48,013 nucleotides of DNA. It comes from an uncultured Pelagibacteraceae bacterium (GTDB taxonomy: Bacteria > Pseudomonadota > Alphaproteobacteria > Pelagibacterales > Pelagibacteraceae). Below are positions 31,013-39,988 of the stretch, piece by piece. The number at the start of each line of letters is the position of its first letter. The first letter of the stretch is position 1. The notes under the pieces were generated by a model. That model ran no database searches and was not told the DNA's origin. It was given only the letters and a program-made list of their open reading frames with translations. The translations under genes and the position numbers were made by a program. The stretch covers positions 1 to 48,013 of the forward strand of contig CACJRE010000005.1 of the NCBI GenBank assembly GCA_902595745.1, given 5' to 3'.

Positions 31013-32507
31013 AGAGATTAATAACCCAACTAGATCAGAATTAATAACTGATTTTGTTAAAACGAACCCAAATTATTACATCAATCAGTTTCAAAAAATA
31101 GGAAGTAAACCATCTTTTTCATTCTCATTTAATATATACGCTGCAATTTTAGGTCCAATTTGGTTTGGAATGAGAAATATTTGGAATTGGGCTTTGACTT
31201 TTTTAATCATTGAAACTTTCTCAGTAGTTCAGATTATTAGAGGTTTATTTGGAAATATTACAAAAGATGCTATAGAAAAAATTGAACAAGTTCAATCAAC
31301 TATTGCTTTTAGAAACAAACAACTGGAGGCCGCAATTACAAATAATCCAGACAAAGTTGAGGTTTACAAACGAAATATAAAGTCTTTAGAGGATGCTATG
31401 CAAGGATATATCGATGAGGTTAATAGAATTGAAGCTTCAGCTATTTGGATAGCAATATTTGGAATTACTTTATTAATTGTAATTAAGATCATTCAGGGTG
31501 TTCTTGCAAATTCAAAATTAGAGAAGAGATATTCTGAATGGCTTTCTGATAAAACAATAAGTCCAGGTATGCAAATTAAAAACTATATTTTAAGTGTTGT
31601 ATTTAGCTTGGTAATAATGTTCTTTTCAGTGGTCCATTATAGTTTCCCAGGTTTAATTAATGTGATGAATGAATTTCCCACTCATCCTGATATTAGATTA
31701 ACTTCAATTGCATGGGTTGAAACAATATTTAATTATGCAGTTTTAAAAGGTGATGCTTTATTTACTGCGATCACAATTGGAATTAGATCAGTTTTAGATT
31801 TCTTAGAACTGTTATTTGTAAAAACTCCATGGATTGTAATAATTACAACTATTGTAACACTCACTGGACTTTCAGCAGGTCCTAGAGCTGCGATTTATTC
31901 TGCAGGTTTTTTAAGTTATATGGGCTTTTTAGGTTTTTGGGTTAAAGCAATGACAACTCTTGCTTTACTTGGAACAGCAGCAATTTTAAGTATCGCAATT
32001 GGAATACCTCTTGGAATTTTTTGTGCAAGACGTCAAAGATTTTATTCAATGATAAGACCTATAATGGATTTTATGCAAACTATGCCAGCTTTTGTTTTTA
32101 TGATACCAGTAATTGCTTTCTTTGGAACTGGAAAAGTTGCAGCTGTAATAATCACCATGATCTTTGGTGGTACACCAGTTGTTAGATTAACTGTGCTAGG
32201 ATTAAGAGGAGTACCTGAAACTATTAGAGAAGCTGCAATCGCTTATGGTGCCAGTAAATGGTATTTACTCAGAAAAGTTGATTTACCTTTAGCTACCCCA
32301 TCAATATTGGCAGGTGTTAATCAAACAGTAATGTTAAGTTTAGCTATGGTTGTTGTTGCATCTTTAATTGGTGCAAAAGGATTAGGACAAGATGTGCTTG
32401 AAGCTTTACAATATGCAAACGTTGGTCAAGGTATTCTTGCAGGTGTTGCGATATTATTTGTAGCATTAATTCTTGATAGGGTTGTTCAAGGTAAAAAAAG
32501 AGTTTAA
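31005..32507 (+). CDS. proW: Glycine betaine/proline-type ABC transporter permease with long N-terminal extension
   Basis: I start at GTG 31005 (500 aa), five bases after AGGAGG, instead of the GTG at 30999 in the ORF track. The C-terminal half is a normal ProW permease with the EAA loop EAAIAYGASKWYLLRKVDLP. The first about 200 residues are unusual: two helices (SFSFNIYAAILGPIWFGM then a second TM, and later IWIAIFGITLLIVIKII) flank a coiled-coil-like stretch (EKIEQVQSTIAFRNKQLEAA). The opening segment resembles DUF2628-type membrane domains. Typical ProW has about 350 residues, so the extension is an addition; its role is unknown. Confidence 0.9.
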   Translation: MSKEINNPTRSELITDFVKTNPNYYINQFQKIGSKPSFSFSFNIYAAILGPIWFGMRNIWNWALTFLIIETFSVVQIIRGLFGNITKDAIEKIEQVQSTIAFRNKQLEAAITNNPDKVEVYKRNIKSLEDAMQGYIDEVNRIEASAIWIAIFGITLLIVIKIIQGVLANSKLEKRYSEWLSDKTISPGMQIKNYILSVVFSLVIMFFSVVHYSFPGLINVMNEFPTHPDIRLTSIAWVETIFNYAVLKGDALFTAITIGIRSVLDFLELLFVKTPWIVIITTIVTLTGLSAGPRAAIYSAGFLSYMGFLGFWVKAMTTLALLGTAAILSIAIGIPLGIFCARRQRFYSMIRPIMDFMQTMPAFVFMIPVIAFFGTGKVAAVIITMIFGGTPVVRLTVLGLRGVPETIREAAIAYGASKWYLLRKVDLPLATPSILAGVNQTVMLSLAMVVVASLIGAKGLGQDVLEALQYANVGQGILAGVAILFVALILDRVVQGKKRV

Positions 32508-32516
32508 TAAACTCTA

Positions 32517-33125
32517 ATGGATTTTCTTTTACTCGGTTTTTTCACTGGCTTAAGTTTAATTTTAGCTATAGGCGCTCAAAACATATTTGTAATAGAGCAA
32601 GGTTTAAAAAAACAGCATATATTTTTAGTTTGTTTGATTTGTTCATTATCTGATTTGATTTTAATTTTTGTAGGAATTTTTTTATTTCATTATTTTGTCC
32701 AATATTTTAATTCAACTATAGAATTAATTTTTAATATTTTGCTAATTGGATTTTTAATTCACTTTATTTATTCAAAAATAAAAATTTTTAATACAAATGT
32801 CAGTTTACAAAATAATCAAAGTAAAATTTCTAAATATGATATTTTTTTAAAAACTCTTGGATTTACGTACTTAAACCCCCATGTTTATTCAGACACAGTA
32901 TTTATACTTGGAAACTTTTCAAAAAACTTTCTATTAAATGAAAAAATTATATTTGGAATTGGCGCTTCAATAGCGTCATTCCTTTTTTTCTTTTTATTAG
33001 GTTATCTTTCTAAGTTGTTATCAAAATATGCAGAAAGCAAAATAATATGGAATATAATTAATATATTTATAATTATATTTATGAGTTTTTTAATTTTCTT
33101 AGTATTTTTGGAAATTATTAATTAG
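32517..33125 (+). CDS. LysE/ArgO-family amino-acid exporter
   Basis: A 202-aa, six-helix membrane protein of the LysE superfamily. The start MDFLLLGFFTGLSLILAIGAQNIFVIEQGLKK is characteristic, with GAQN in the first helix and the C-S-L-S-D motif (ICSLSDLILI) in the second; LGFTYLNPHVYSDTVFILG matches the LNPH(A/V)YLD motif of ArgO/LysE. It probably exports basic amino acids, which limits toxic build-up. It follows proW after nine bases and overlaps the convergent dehydrogenase gene by eight. Confidence 0.88.
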   Translation: MDFLLLGFFTGLSLILAIGAQNIFVIEQGLKKQHIFLVCLICSLSDLILIFVGIFLFHYFVQYFNSTIELIFNILLIGFLIHFIYSKIKIFNTNVSLQNNQSKISKYDIFLKTLGFTYLNPHVYSDTVFILGNFSKNFLLNEKIIFGIGASIASFLFFFLLGYLSKLLSKYAESKIIWNIINIFIIIFMSFLIFLVFLEIIN

Positions 33126-34404
33126 AGTATCCGTATTTTTTAAGTCTTACATCACCCGTTCTTGCATGTGCTTCCATACCTTCGTATCTAGAAATTCTAG
33201 CAGCTGCAGCTCCAACTAATTCTGTAGACTCTTTGGTCATTCTTTGGAAACTTAGAGTTTTAACAAATTTACCAACAAATAAACCACCAGTGTACCTTCC
33301 TGCACCTTTAGTAGGCAAAATGTGATTTGTTCCAGAACACTTGTCACCATAAGCAACCGTTGTTTCTTCACCTACAAATAAGGAGCCATAATTAGTTAAT
33401 CTATCATGAAACCATTGTAGGTTTTCAGTTTGAACTTCTAAGTGCTCTGGAGCGTACTCGTCACTAATTTTAACCATTTCCTCATCAGTATCACAAAGAA
33501 CTACCTCACCATAATCTCTCCAAGCTGCTTCAGCATTTGTTCTTGGAACTTCTGGAAGTTCAGCAATCAATTCTGGTACTCTTTTCATTACTTTTTCAGC
33601 AAGATCTTTGCTGGTAGTGTATAACCAACAAGGTGAGTTATAACCATGTTCAGCTTGACCAACTAGGTCAACTGCTACTATTTCAGGATCAGCCTTAGCA
33701 TCTGCAATAATCCCAATTTCTGTAGGACCGGCAAACAAATCTATTCCAACTTTTCCAAATAAAATTCTTTTTGCTTCTGCAACAAATTGATTACCTGGGC
33801 CAACTATAATGTCAGCTGGTGGGTTATTAAATAAACCATTTGTCATTGCTGCAATTGCTGGAACACCTCCTAAATTTAATATCACATCGGCACCACATAA
33901 ATCAGCAGTGTATACAATAGTTGGATGAGCACCAACACCTTCTTTTGGAGGACTACAAGCAATTACATTTTTAACACCTGCAACTTTTGCTGTTGTCACA
34001 CTCATTACTGCTGATGCAATATGAGCATATCTTCCACCAGGTACATAGCATCCAGCAGTATTGACCGGAACTAATTTTTGTCCTGCAAACAAACCTTCTG
34101 ATAGTTCAACTTCAAAATCTTGACCATAGTTTTTTAATTGTGCTTCAGCAAATTTTCTAACTCTATCGTATGAAAATTGAACATCATCTTTTGTTTTTTG
34201 ATCAAGTGTTTTTTTAATTTCTTCAATTCTTTCTTTAGATACAATAATATCACCATCATACTTATCAAATTTTTTAGTTAAATCGATGCAACCTTGTTCT
34301 TTTGTTGTTTCAATATCTTTTAGAAGATCTTGAACTATACCAGTAGTCTTTGTGTCGTCTGTTGATGATGTTTTAGGTGATTTTTTTAAGTATTGTATTG
34401 CCAT
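33118..34404 (-). CDS. HisD-family dehydrogenase, HpsN-like (sulfopropanediol 3-dehydrogenase type)
   Basis: A 428-aa protein of the histidinol dehydrogenase family: zinc and NAD sites with VNTAGCYVPGG, GPGNQFVAEAKR, FAGPTE, QAEHG and the catalytic pair in APEHLEVQ. Two marks point to the paralogous HpsN group rather than biosynthetic HisD: the start MAIQYLKK and the zinc loop YGDKCSGTNHILPT, where HisD normally has GDYxxGxNH. HpsN oxidises (R)-2,3-dihydroxypropane-1-sulfonate to sulfolactate. No his genes are nearby. I rate HpsN-like above HisD, but a tree is needed. AAAGGAA precedes the ATG. Part of a minus-strand run with pta and a 29-aa ORF. Confidence 0.8.
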   Translation of the reverse strand: MAIQYLKKSPKTSSTDDTKTTGIVQDLLKDIETTKEQGCIDLTKKFDKYDGDIIVSKERIEEIKKTLDQKTKDDVQFSYDRVRKFAEAQLKNYGQDFEVELSEGLFAGQKLVPVNTAGCYVPGGRYAHIASAVMSVTTAKVAGVKNVIACSPPKEGVGAHPTIVYTADLCGADVILNLGGVPAIAAMTNGLFNNPPADIIVGPGNQFVAEAKRILFGKVGIDLFAGPTEIGIIADAKADPEIVAVDLVGQAEHGYNSPCWLYTTSKDLAEKVMKRVPELIAELPEVPRTNAEAAWRDYGEVVLCDTDEEMVKISDEYAPEHLEVQTENLQWFHDRLTNYGSLFVGEETTVAYGDKCSGTNHILPTKGAGRYTGGLFVGKFVKTLSFQRMTKESTELVGAAAARISRYEGMEAHARTGDVRLKKYGYSN

Positions 34405-34463
34405 TGATTGTTTCCTTTATTTTGACAATCTTAATAGAGTATAAATGAATTTTATTCAATGAT

Positions 34464-34553
34464 TTAAAAATAATATCTATACGCAATATTTACACTAGCT
34501 AAACACAAAATGATTACTAATAAATATAAACTTATATAATCAAATGGTTTCAT
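34464..34553 (-). CDS. 29-aa single-span membrane peptide
   Basis: Between pta (15 bases) and the HpsN-like gene (59 bases), all on the minus strand, lies ATG 34553 to TAA 34464. The product has a short start (MKPFDYI), one helix (SLYLLVIILCLASVNIA) and an aromatic end (YRYYF). Its length equals that of the ORF at 3460. No Shine-Dalgarno is visible. Position and layout support it only moderately. The rest of the 34405-34568 spacer shows nothing else. Confidence 0.45.
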   Translation of the reverse strand: MKPFDYISLYLLVIILCLASVNIAYRYYF

Positions 34554-34568
34554 AAATTTAATTTAGAA

Positions 34569-35480
34569 TTAATCTAAAGCAACTACTGCTGCTGCAATGG
34601 ATGCTAATCTTGCTTGGGCTTCATCTGATCTACTGGTAATGACAACCGGAACTTTTCCACCAACTACAACTCCTGCAGCACACGCTCCCATAAAATAAAT
34701 CATCATTTTGACTAATCCATTTCCAGTCTCAACACTTGGTACTAACAATACATCGGCTTCTCCGGCTACTGAATTTTTTATACCTTTTATCCCAGCTGAT
34801 TTTTTTGAAATACTGTTATCAAATGCAAGAGGTCCAAAAACATCTGCGTTAAGATTTTCTTCTTTTGCTAGTTTTGTTAATTCTGCAGCGTCCAAAGAGC
34901 TTGGAACACTTTCTAAAACCTCCTCTGTAGCAGATAAAACAGCAATTTTTGGTTTTGAAATTCCAATTCTATTAGAAAAATTAATTACATTTTTAAGAAT
35001 ATGCATTTTAGTTTTTACATTGGGTAAAACATTCAAAGCTCCATCAGTTATAATTAAAGGTTTGTCATCTTTTTCAACTGTCATATGCCAGATATGACTT
35101 AACCGAGTTTTACCTAATAAATTATATTCTCTTTTTAAAACTTCCTTCATAAGAACATCGGTATGAATATGACCTTTAACAATTATCTTAATTTTATTTT
35201 CGCTAGCAAGTTTAGCAGCAATTTTAGCTGTATTATTCTCAATAGGCTCATTAATAATCTGGTAATTTGAAATATCCCATTTTAAATCATCTGCACATTT
35301 TAGAATTTCTTTTTCATCACCAATAAAAATAGGTTCAATCAAATTTTCATTAACTGCATCTTGCACAGAAAGCATAGGCAAGGGTTTACCTGCATTTACA
35401 ACTGCAACTTTTACACCTTTTTTTTTATGAGCCTCATCTAAAAGGTTATTAGGACAAACTATTTCTTTATTTGAAAGCAT
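34569..35480 (-). CDS. Phosphate acetyl/butyryltransferase (Pta/Ptb family)
   Basis: A 303-aa acyltransferase that interconverts acyl-CoA and acyl phosphate. It corresponds to the catalytic domain alone, without the MaoC-like or DRTGG domains attached in some relatives. Recognisable blocks are KVAVVNAGK at the start, EPIFIGDEKEI, KGHIHTDVLMKEVL, ITDGALNVLPN and the C-terminal PSVETGNGLVKMM and SRSDEAQARLASIA. No acetate kinase is adjacent. In bacteria that break down sulfonates via Xsc, Pta converts the acetyl phosphate formed to acetyl-CoA; next to an HpsN-like gene this is a plausible, untested role. Confidence 0.85.
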   Translation of the reverse strand: MLSNKEIVCPNNLLDEAHKKKGVKVAVVNAGKPLPMLSVQDAVNENLIEPIFIGDEKEILKCADDLKWDISNYQIINEPIENNTAKIAAKLASENKIKIIVKGHIHTDVLMKEVLKREYNLLGKTRLSHIWHMTVEKDDKPLIITDGALNVLPNVKTKMHILKNVINFSNRIGISKPKIAVLSATEEVLESVPSSLDAAELTKLAKEENLNADVFGPLAFDNSISKKSAGIKGIKNSVAGEADVLLVPSVETGNGLVKMMIYFMGACAAGVVVGGKVPVVITSRSDEAQARLASIAAAVVALD

Positions 35481-35550
35481 AAAGTATAATTATAATTAAT
35501 TTGCAAAATGTATATAGTGTAATTTATATATAGATATCAATTCTGACTAA

Positions 35551-36732
35551 ATGATGAGAGATTTTAAGGTTAATTTTACCGAAAAAGAAATATCTTTGGT
35601 TTACCAAAAAATTAAGGACTATCCTTGGAGTTCGATGCCTGATTTAGATGGGTGGGAACATGGAACTAATAAAAAATATCTAAAAGAATTGTGTGACTAT
35701 TGGGTTAGTGAATTTGATTGGTACAAACATGAAAAACAAATTAATAATTTTGAAAATTTTATTACAAATGTTGAGGGCACAGATATTCATTTCATTAAAA
35801 AAAAGGGAAGCAATCCTAGCTCTACACCCTTATTACTAATGCATGGATGGCCAGGTTCTGTTATTGAGTTTTTAGATATTATAGAAAAACTTGCGAGTCC
35901 TGAAATTTCCGGAGTAAATAAAAATAATTCTTTTGATGTTATTGTACCTTCATTACCTGGTTTTGGTTTTTCAGGAAAACCAGACAAACCAATTGGTCCA
36001 AGAAAAATGGCTGAAATACTTAATAAGCTAATGATAAAAAATCTTGGCTATAAAAATTATATGGCACAAGGTGGTGATTGGGGAGCCACTATAGCTAATT
36101 GGATAGGATATGATCATTCTAAATTTTGTAAAGCATTGCATATAAATTGTCTTACAATGCGTCATCCTGACGGGCCTCAATCTGATGATGAGAAAAATTG
36201 GCAAAAAAGATTTGATAAAGATCAAATTATGCAAGATGGATATAGAACTCAACAAGCAACAAAACCTCAGTCTTTAAGTTATGGGATGATGGACAGTCCT
36301 GTAGGTATTGCTGCTTGGATTTTAGAAAAAATGTATTTTTGGTCAGACCTTAAAAATAATAATCTTGAAAGTGTTTATTCAAAAGACACGCTGATTGCTA
36401 ATATAATGGTATACATTTTAACCAAGTCATTTAACTCATCTAGTTGGATTTATTTTGGAAGAAGAGAAGAAGGCGGAAGGTTTTTTCCAAAAGATTTTAA
36501 AAAGATAACTGTACCAACAGCTGCTGCGATTTTTCCTGCAGAAATGTCTGAGTGGCCTCCTAGATCTTATGTAGAGAGAATATTTAATATTAAACAATGG
36601 AGCGAAATGCCAGGAGGAGGGCACTTTGCAGCTTTAGAAAAACCAGATTTATTAGTTGATGATATAAGAAAATTTTTAAGAAGCTTAAGGTTCAATCCTT
36701 ATGATGAAAGTGGAGGTCAATCTAATCATTGA
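35551..36732 (+). CDS. Epoxide hydrolase (microsomal type, EHN domain)
   Basis: A 393-aa protein with the N-terminal EHN domain (YPWSSMPDLDGWEHGTNKKY) and an alpha/beta-hydrolase core: HGWPGS (98-103), nucleophile Asp176 in AQGGDWGAT, acid about Glu331 in FPAEMSEWP and base His358 in GGGHFAALEKP. These are the marks of microsomal-type epoxide hydrolases. The tail after DDIRKFLRSL is longer than usual and overlaps the convergent fbpC by 11 bases. A decayed copy of an equivalent 3' end lies beyond the fbp genes at 41346. Natural substrate unknown. Confidence 0.88.
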   Translation: MMRDFKVNFTEKEISLVYQKIKDYPWSSMPDLDGWEHGTNKKYLKELCDYWVSEFDWYKHEKQINNFENFITNVEGTDIHFIKKKGSNPSSTPLLLMHGWPGSVIEFLDIIEKLASPEISGVNKNNSFDVIVPSLPGFGFSGKPDKPIGPRKMAEILNKLMIKNLGYKNYMAQGGDWGATIANWIGYDHSKFCKALHINCLTMRHPDGPQSDDEKNWQKRFDKDQIMQDGYRTQQATKPQSLSYGMMDSPVGIAAWILEKMYFWSDLKNNNLESVYSKDTLIANIMVYILTKSFNSSSWIYFGRREEGGRFFPKDFKKITVPTAAAIFPAEMSEWPPRSYVERIFNIKQWSEMPGGGHFAALEKPDLLVDDIRKFLRSLRFNPYDESGGQSNH

Positions 36733-37777
36733 GAATTTTAATATCTTTTTCACTTATTGATAAAAATACTTCCTCGCCAACATTAAAAATATTATTAGTT
36801 TCTCCTGAAACAACGTATATTTTTCCTGCGTTAGAGTTTAAGATATATTGATAACTACTTCCCACAAATGAGGCATTATTTACTTTTGCATGTATACAAT
36901 TATCAGTTTTAGTTTTATCAATTGAAATTTTTTCAGGTCTTAAAGCGACAGAAACAGTGTTGCTAAAATCTTTATCAGTTTGAACTTTAATTTTCATTTC
37001 AGCTATTTTTAAGATGTATGATTTTGACTCTTTATTAACTATTTCAGCTTTAACAACATTTGCATCACCGATAAAATTCGCAACAAATTTATTTTTTGGA
37101 AAGTTATATAGATCTTTTGGATTTCCTTGTTGAGCAATCACTGCGTTATTCATTACAATGACTTTATCAGATATAGCCAAAGCTTCTTCTTGGTCGTGAG
37201 TAACATAAATAGTAGTTACACCAAGTTTTTGTTGTATTTCTCTAATATCTTCTCTTACTTGTCTTCTGAGTTTTGCATCTAAGTTAGACAAAGGTTCATC
37301 GAATAATAGTACTTTTGGTTTTAGAACAATAGCTCTTGCAACAGCAACCCTTTGCTGCTGTCCTCCAGATAACTCAGAAGGCATTCTATTTTCATATCCT
37401 TCTAAATTTACTAATTTTAATGTCTCTAAAGCTTTCTCAGTATATTCTTCTTTATTTACATTGATCATTTTTAGTCCATAGGAAACATTTTCAATTACAC
37501 TCATATGTGGGAATAGCGCATAAGATTGAAACACCATTGAAACATCTCTGTCGGTTGCTGGCAGTAAAGTAACATCTTCATTATCAACTAAAATTTTTCC
37601 ACTAGTGGCTCTTTCGAGTCCTGCAATTATTCTTAATGACGTAGTTTTTCCACAACCAGATGGACCAAGTAAAGTTGTTAAAGTTCCGGCTTCAAAATTA
37701 CAACTTACATTATCAACTGCAGTTGTTTCATTAAATTTTTTTGTAATATTTTCAAATTTAACTTCAGCTTTTTTCAT
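36722..37777 (-). CDS. fbpC: Fbp/Afu-type ABC transporter ATP-binding protein
   Basis: A 351-aa ATPase of the iron/organophosphate/spermidine type: Walker A GPSGCGKT, Q-loop MVFQSYALFPHMSV, signature LSGGQQQRVAVA, Walker B VLLFDEPLSNLDA and H-loop YVTHDQ, then a C-terminal regulatory TOBE-like barrel (VALRPEKISIDKTKT region). Its start shares one base with the fbpB stop (TAATG on the minus strand). It ends the three-gene fbp operon and overlaps the epoxide hydrolase gene tail to tail. Substrate follows from the binding protein, which is itself uncertain. Confidence 0.9.
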   Translation of the reverse strand: MKKAEVKFENITKKFNETTAVDNVSCNFEAGTLTTLLGPSGCGKTTSLRIIAGLERATSGKILVDNEDVTLLPATDRDVSMVFQSYALFPHMSVIENVSYGLKMINVNKEEYTEKALETLKLVNLEGYENRMPSELSGGQQQRVAVARAIVLKPKVLLFDEPLSNLDAKLRRQVREDIREIQQKLGVTTIYVTHDQEEALAISDKVIVMNNAVIAQQGNPKDLYNFPKNKFVANFIGDANVVKAEIVNKESKSYILKIAEMKIKVQTDKDFSNTVSVALRPEKISIDKTKTDNCIHAKVNNASFVGSSYQYILNSNAGKIYVVSGETNNIFNVGEEVFLSISEKDIKILND

Positions 37778-39975
37778 TATCCTAAGTTTCCTTGCAAGAT
37801 CCCGGTAGATTGATCTCTTCTACCTAATTTACGTTTACCTATTATTAATTGCATTAACATAATTGTAAACAGCATAACTACAATTAATGCTGATGAATAT
37901 ACAATTGCCAAACCATAGTCATTATTTTCTAATCTTCCTAAAATGTATGAAACAGCTAAGTCATAATTTGCGCTGACTAGGAAAATAACAGCACTAATCG
38001 CTGTCATAGCTCTTACAAAACTAAAAACTAATGATGCTGTAATTGCGGGCTTTAGCAATGGAAGAATTATATTTCTAAATGTTTGTGAGCTTGAAGCATT
38101 TAAAGTTGAAGATGCTTCATCTAAATGAGGATCAAGTTGGTTCATTGCAGCTATTCCAGCCCTTACTCCAACAGGCATATTTCTGAACACAAAAGCAATT
38201 ACAAGAATTATTCCTGTTCCTGTTAGTTCAAGAGGAGGGACATTAAATGCAAATACGTAGCTTACCCCTATAACACTCCCCGGGATTGCAAAACTTAACA
38301 TTGTGCCAAATTCAAAAGCATTTTTTCCTTTAAATTTATGTCTTGTTAGCAAGTAAGCAGTTAAAATCCCTATAGCAGCCGTTGGAAAAGCTGAAATTAT
38401 TGCTATCGTAAATGTTGTGTTAAATGAATTCCATGCTGTACCTGTCCACAACAATCCTCTTTCTTTAACCCAATCAATACTAAAAGCTTCAATATAATGT
38501 TTTAAGGTAAAGCTATGATCAACACCCCACATCTCAACAAACCCTCCAAACATAATCATTACATAAATTATAAAAGTAATTGATGCCCATGGAAGTACAG
38601 TTGAATAAATCATCCATTTAGCTTTTTTAGGAAGTTCAGGATGAACTCCGCTATCACCTTTACCCGAAATTGAAATATATGATTTTTTTCCTAACCATTG
38701 ATTTTGAAGATAAAATACTACTAGAACGACAGATAATAAAATCATAGCAAGTATTGCAGCTTTGGTTTCATCATATTGTGCACCAACAATTGCAAAAAAT
38801 ATTTCTGTAGATAATACATCATATTCAGCACCAAGTACCAACGGGTTACCAAAGTCTGCTAAACTTTCAATAAAGCCAAGTAAAAATGCATTAGCAATTC
38901 CAGGCCTCATTAATGGCAAAGTAACAGTTTTAAAAACTTGCCATCTAGACGCTCTTAATGTTTGTGAGGCTTCTTCCATTGAAGGACTTACACTTTCAAC
39001 AACTCCAATTAAAACTAAGAATGCAATAGGGGTGAAAGCAAGCGTTTGTGCAAACCATATTCCTGGTAATCCATAAATCCATCTAGAAGGCTCAATATCA
39101 AAACCCCATTCAAGAAAACTACTTACTACACCAGTTCTTCCAAACAAAATTATTATCGCTAAACCGATTACAAATGGTGGAGTGATTATTGGTAAAACAG
39201 ATAGTACTTTTATTATTTTTTTAAATTTAAAACTAGTTCTTGCAACTAATAATGCAAAAGCTAAACCTAAAACTGTTGATGAAAATGCTGTTAGTGTCCC
39301 CATGGTAATTGTGTTCCAAAAAACTCCACAAGCATAATCACTATAAAGACAATCTAATCCCCAAATTCCTTTATTAAATATTTTGTCTGAAAAATTACTT
39401 ATCTCATATCCGCCTTCAGTTCCTTTAAAGGCAACTGTAAACATTCTAAAAATTGGAAAAAAAACAAAAGTTGATACCAAAATAATAATACTTCCAATAC
39501 TTCCAACAATAAAATTATCGCCATTAAGCCATCCACGTGAGGATAGCCCGTGAGTAATATAAAATATAAAAGTACAACAAGTTAAAACTGCTCCAGATCC
39601 AACTCCAAATTGATTTTCAACATCACCAAAAATTGATTGAAAAACCTCAAAGTTCCAGCCTTTTATCCCGATAGAAAACCCTTGGAGAAAAAAATAAAAA
39701 AAACCTATTAATCCTGAATATAAAAAAATTTTGGAATAAAGAGGATTGTTTTGATTTAATTTAAAGGCTGTTAAAGGAAAAAACAAAGGAATTACTAAAG
39801 GTAATAACCAATATTTGCTGTTTACAAATACTTGGGGAAGGGCAGAACCGTAATTCTCTAAAGAATATTCTTTAATCCAGTTAACAGAGAAAAACCCGTC
39901 ACCTGTTACATACCAGGGAAAGATTAGGAAACCCAATCCTCCTATGAGCATCCAACAGATAACGAGCCCTCTCAT
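37777..39975 (-). CDS. fbpB: Fbp/Afu-type ABC transporter permease, two-domain
   Basis: A 732-aa inner-membrane protein made of two fused permease domains, as in FbpB/SfuB. Each half has its EAA loop: EEASQTLRASRWQVFKTVTL around residue 350 and DEASSTLNASSSQTFRNIIL around 625. Before the first permease domain there are about 190 extra residues with several helices (starting GLVICWMLIGGLGFLIFPWYV), more than in the classical ~500-550-aa FbpB. Such long versions are known in the AfuB group. It follows the binding-protein gene after 13 bases. Confidence 0.9.
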   Translation of the reverse strand: MRGLVICWMLIGGLGFLIFPWYVTGDGFFSVNWIKEYSLENYGSALPQVFVNSKYWLLPLVIPLFFPLTAFKLNQNNPLYSKIFLYSGLIGFFYFFLQGFSIGIKGWNFEVFQSIFGDVENQFGVGSGAVLTCCTFIFYITHGLSSRGWLNGDNFIVGSIGSIIILVSTFVFFPIFRMFTVAFKGTEGGYEISNFSDKIFNKGIWGLDCLYSDYACGVFWNTITMGTLTAFSSTVLGLAFALLVARTSFKFKKIIKVLSVLPIITPPFVIGLAIIILFGRTGVVSSFLEWGFDIEPSRWIYGLPGIWFAQTLAFTPIAFLVLIGVVESVSPSMEEASQTLRASRWQVFKTVTLPLMRPGIANAFLLGFIESLADFGNPLVLGAEYDVLSTEIFFAIVGAQYDETKAAILAMILLSVVLVVFYLQNQWLGKKSYISISGKGDSGVHPELPKKAKWMIYSTVLPWASITFIIYVMIMFGGFVEMWGVDHSFTLKHYIEAFSIDWVKERGLLWTGTAWNSFNTTFTIAIISAFPTAAIGILTAYLLTRHKFKGKNAFEFGTMLSFAIPGSVIGVSYVFAFNVPPLELTGTGIILVIAFVFRNMPVGVRAGIAAMNQLDPHLDEASSTLNASSSQTFRNIILPLLKPAITASLVFSFVRAMTAISAVIFLVSANYDLAVSYILGRLENNDYGLAIVYSSALIVVMLFTIMLMQLIIGKRKLGRRDQSTGILQGNLG

Positions 39976-39988
39976 TAATTCCTAAGTA

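Noticed and set aside
33118-34404. Plain histidinol dehydrogenase for histidine synthesis
   Set aside because: Not excluded, but the GDK zinc loop, the N-terminus and the lack of his neighbours fit the HpsN paralogue better.
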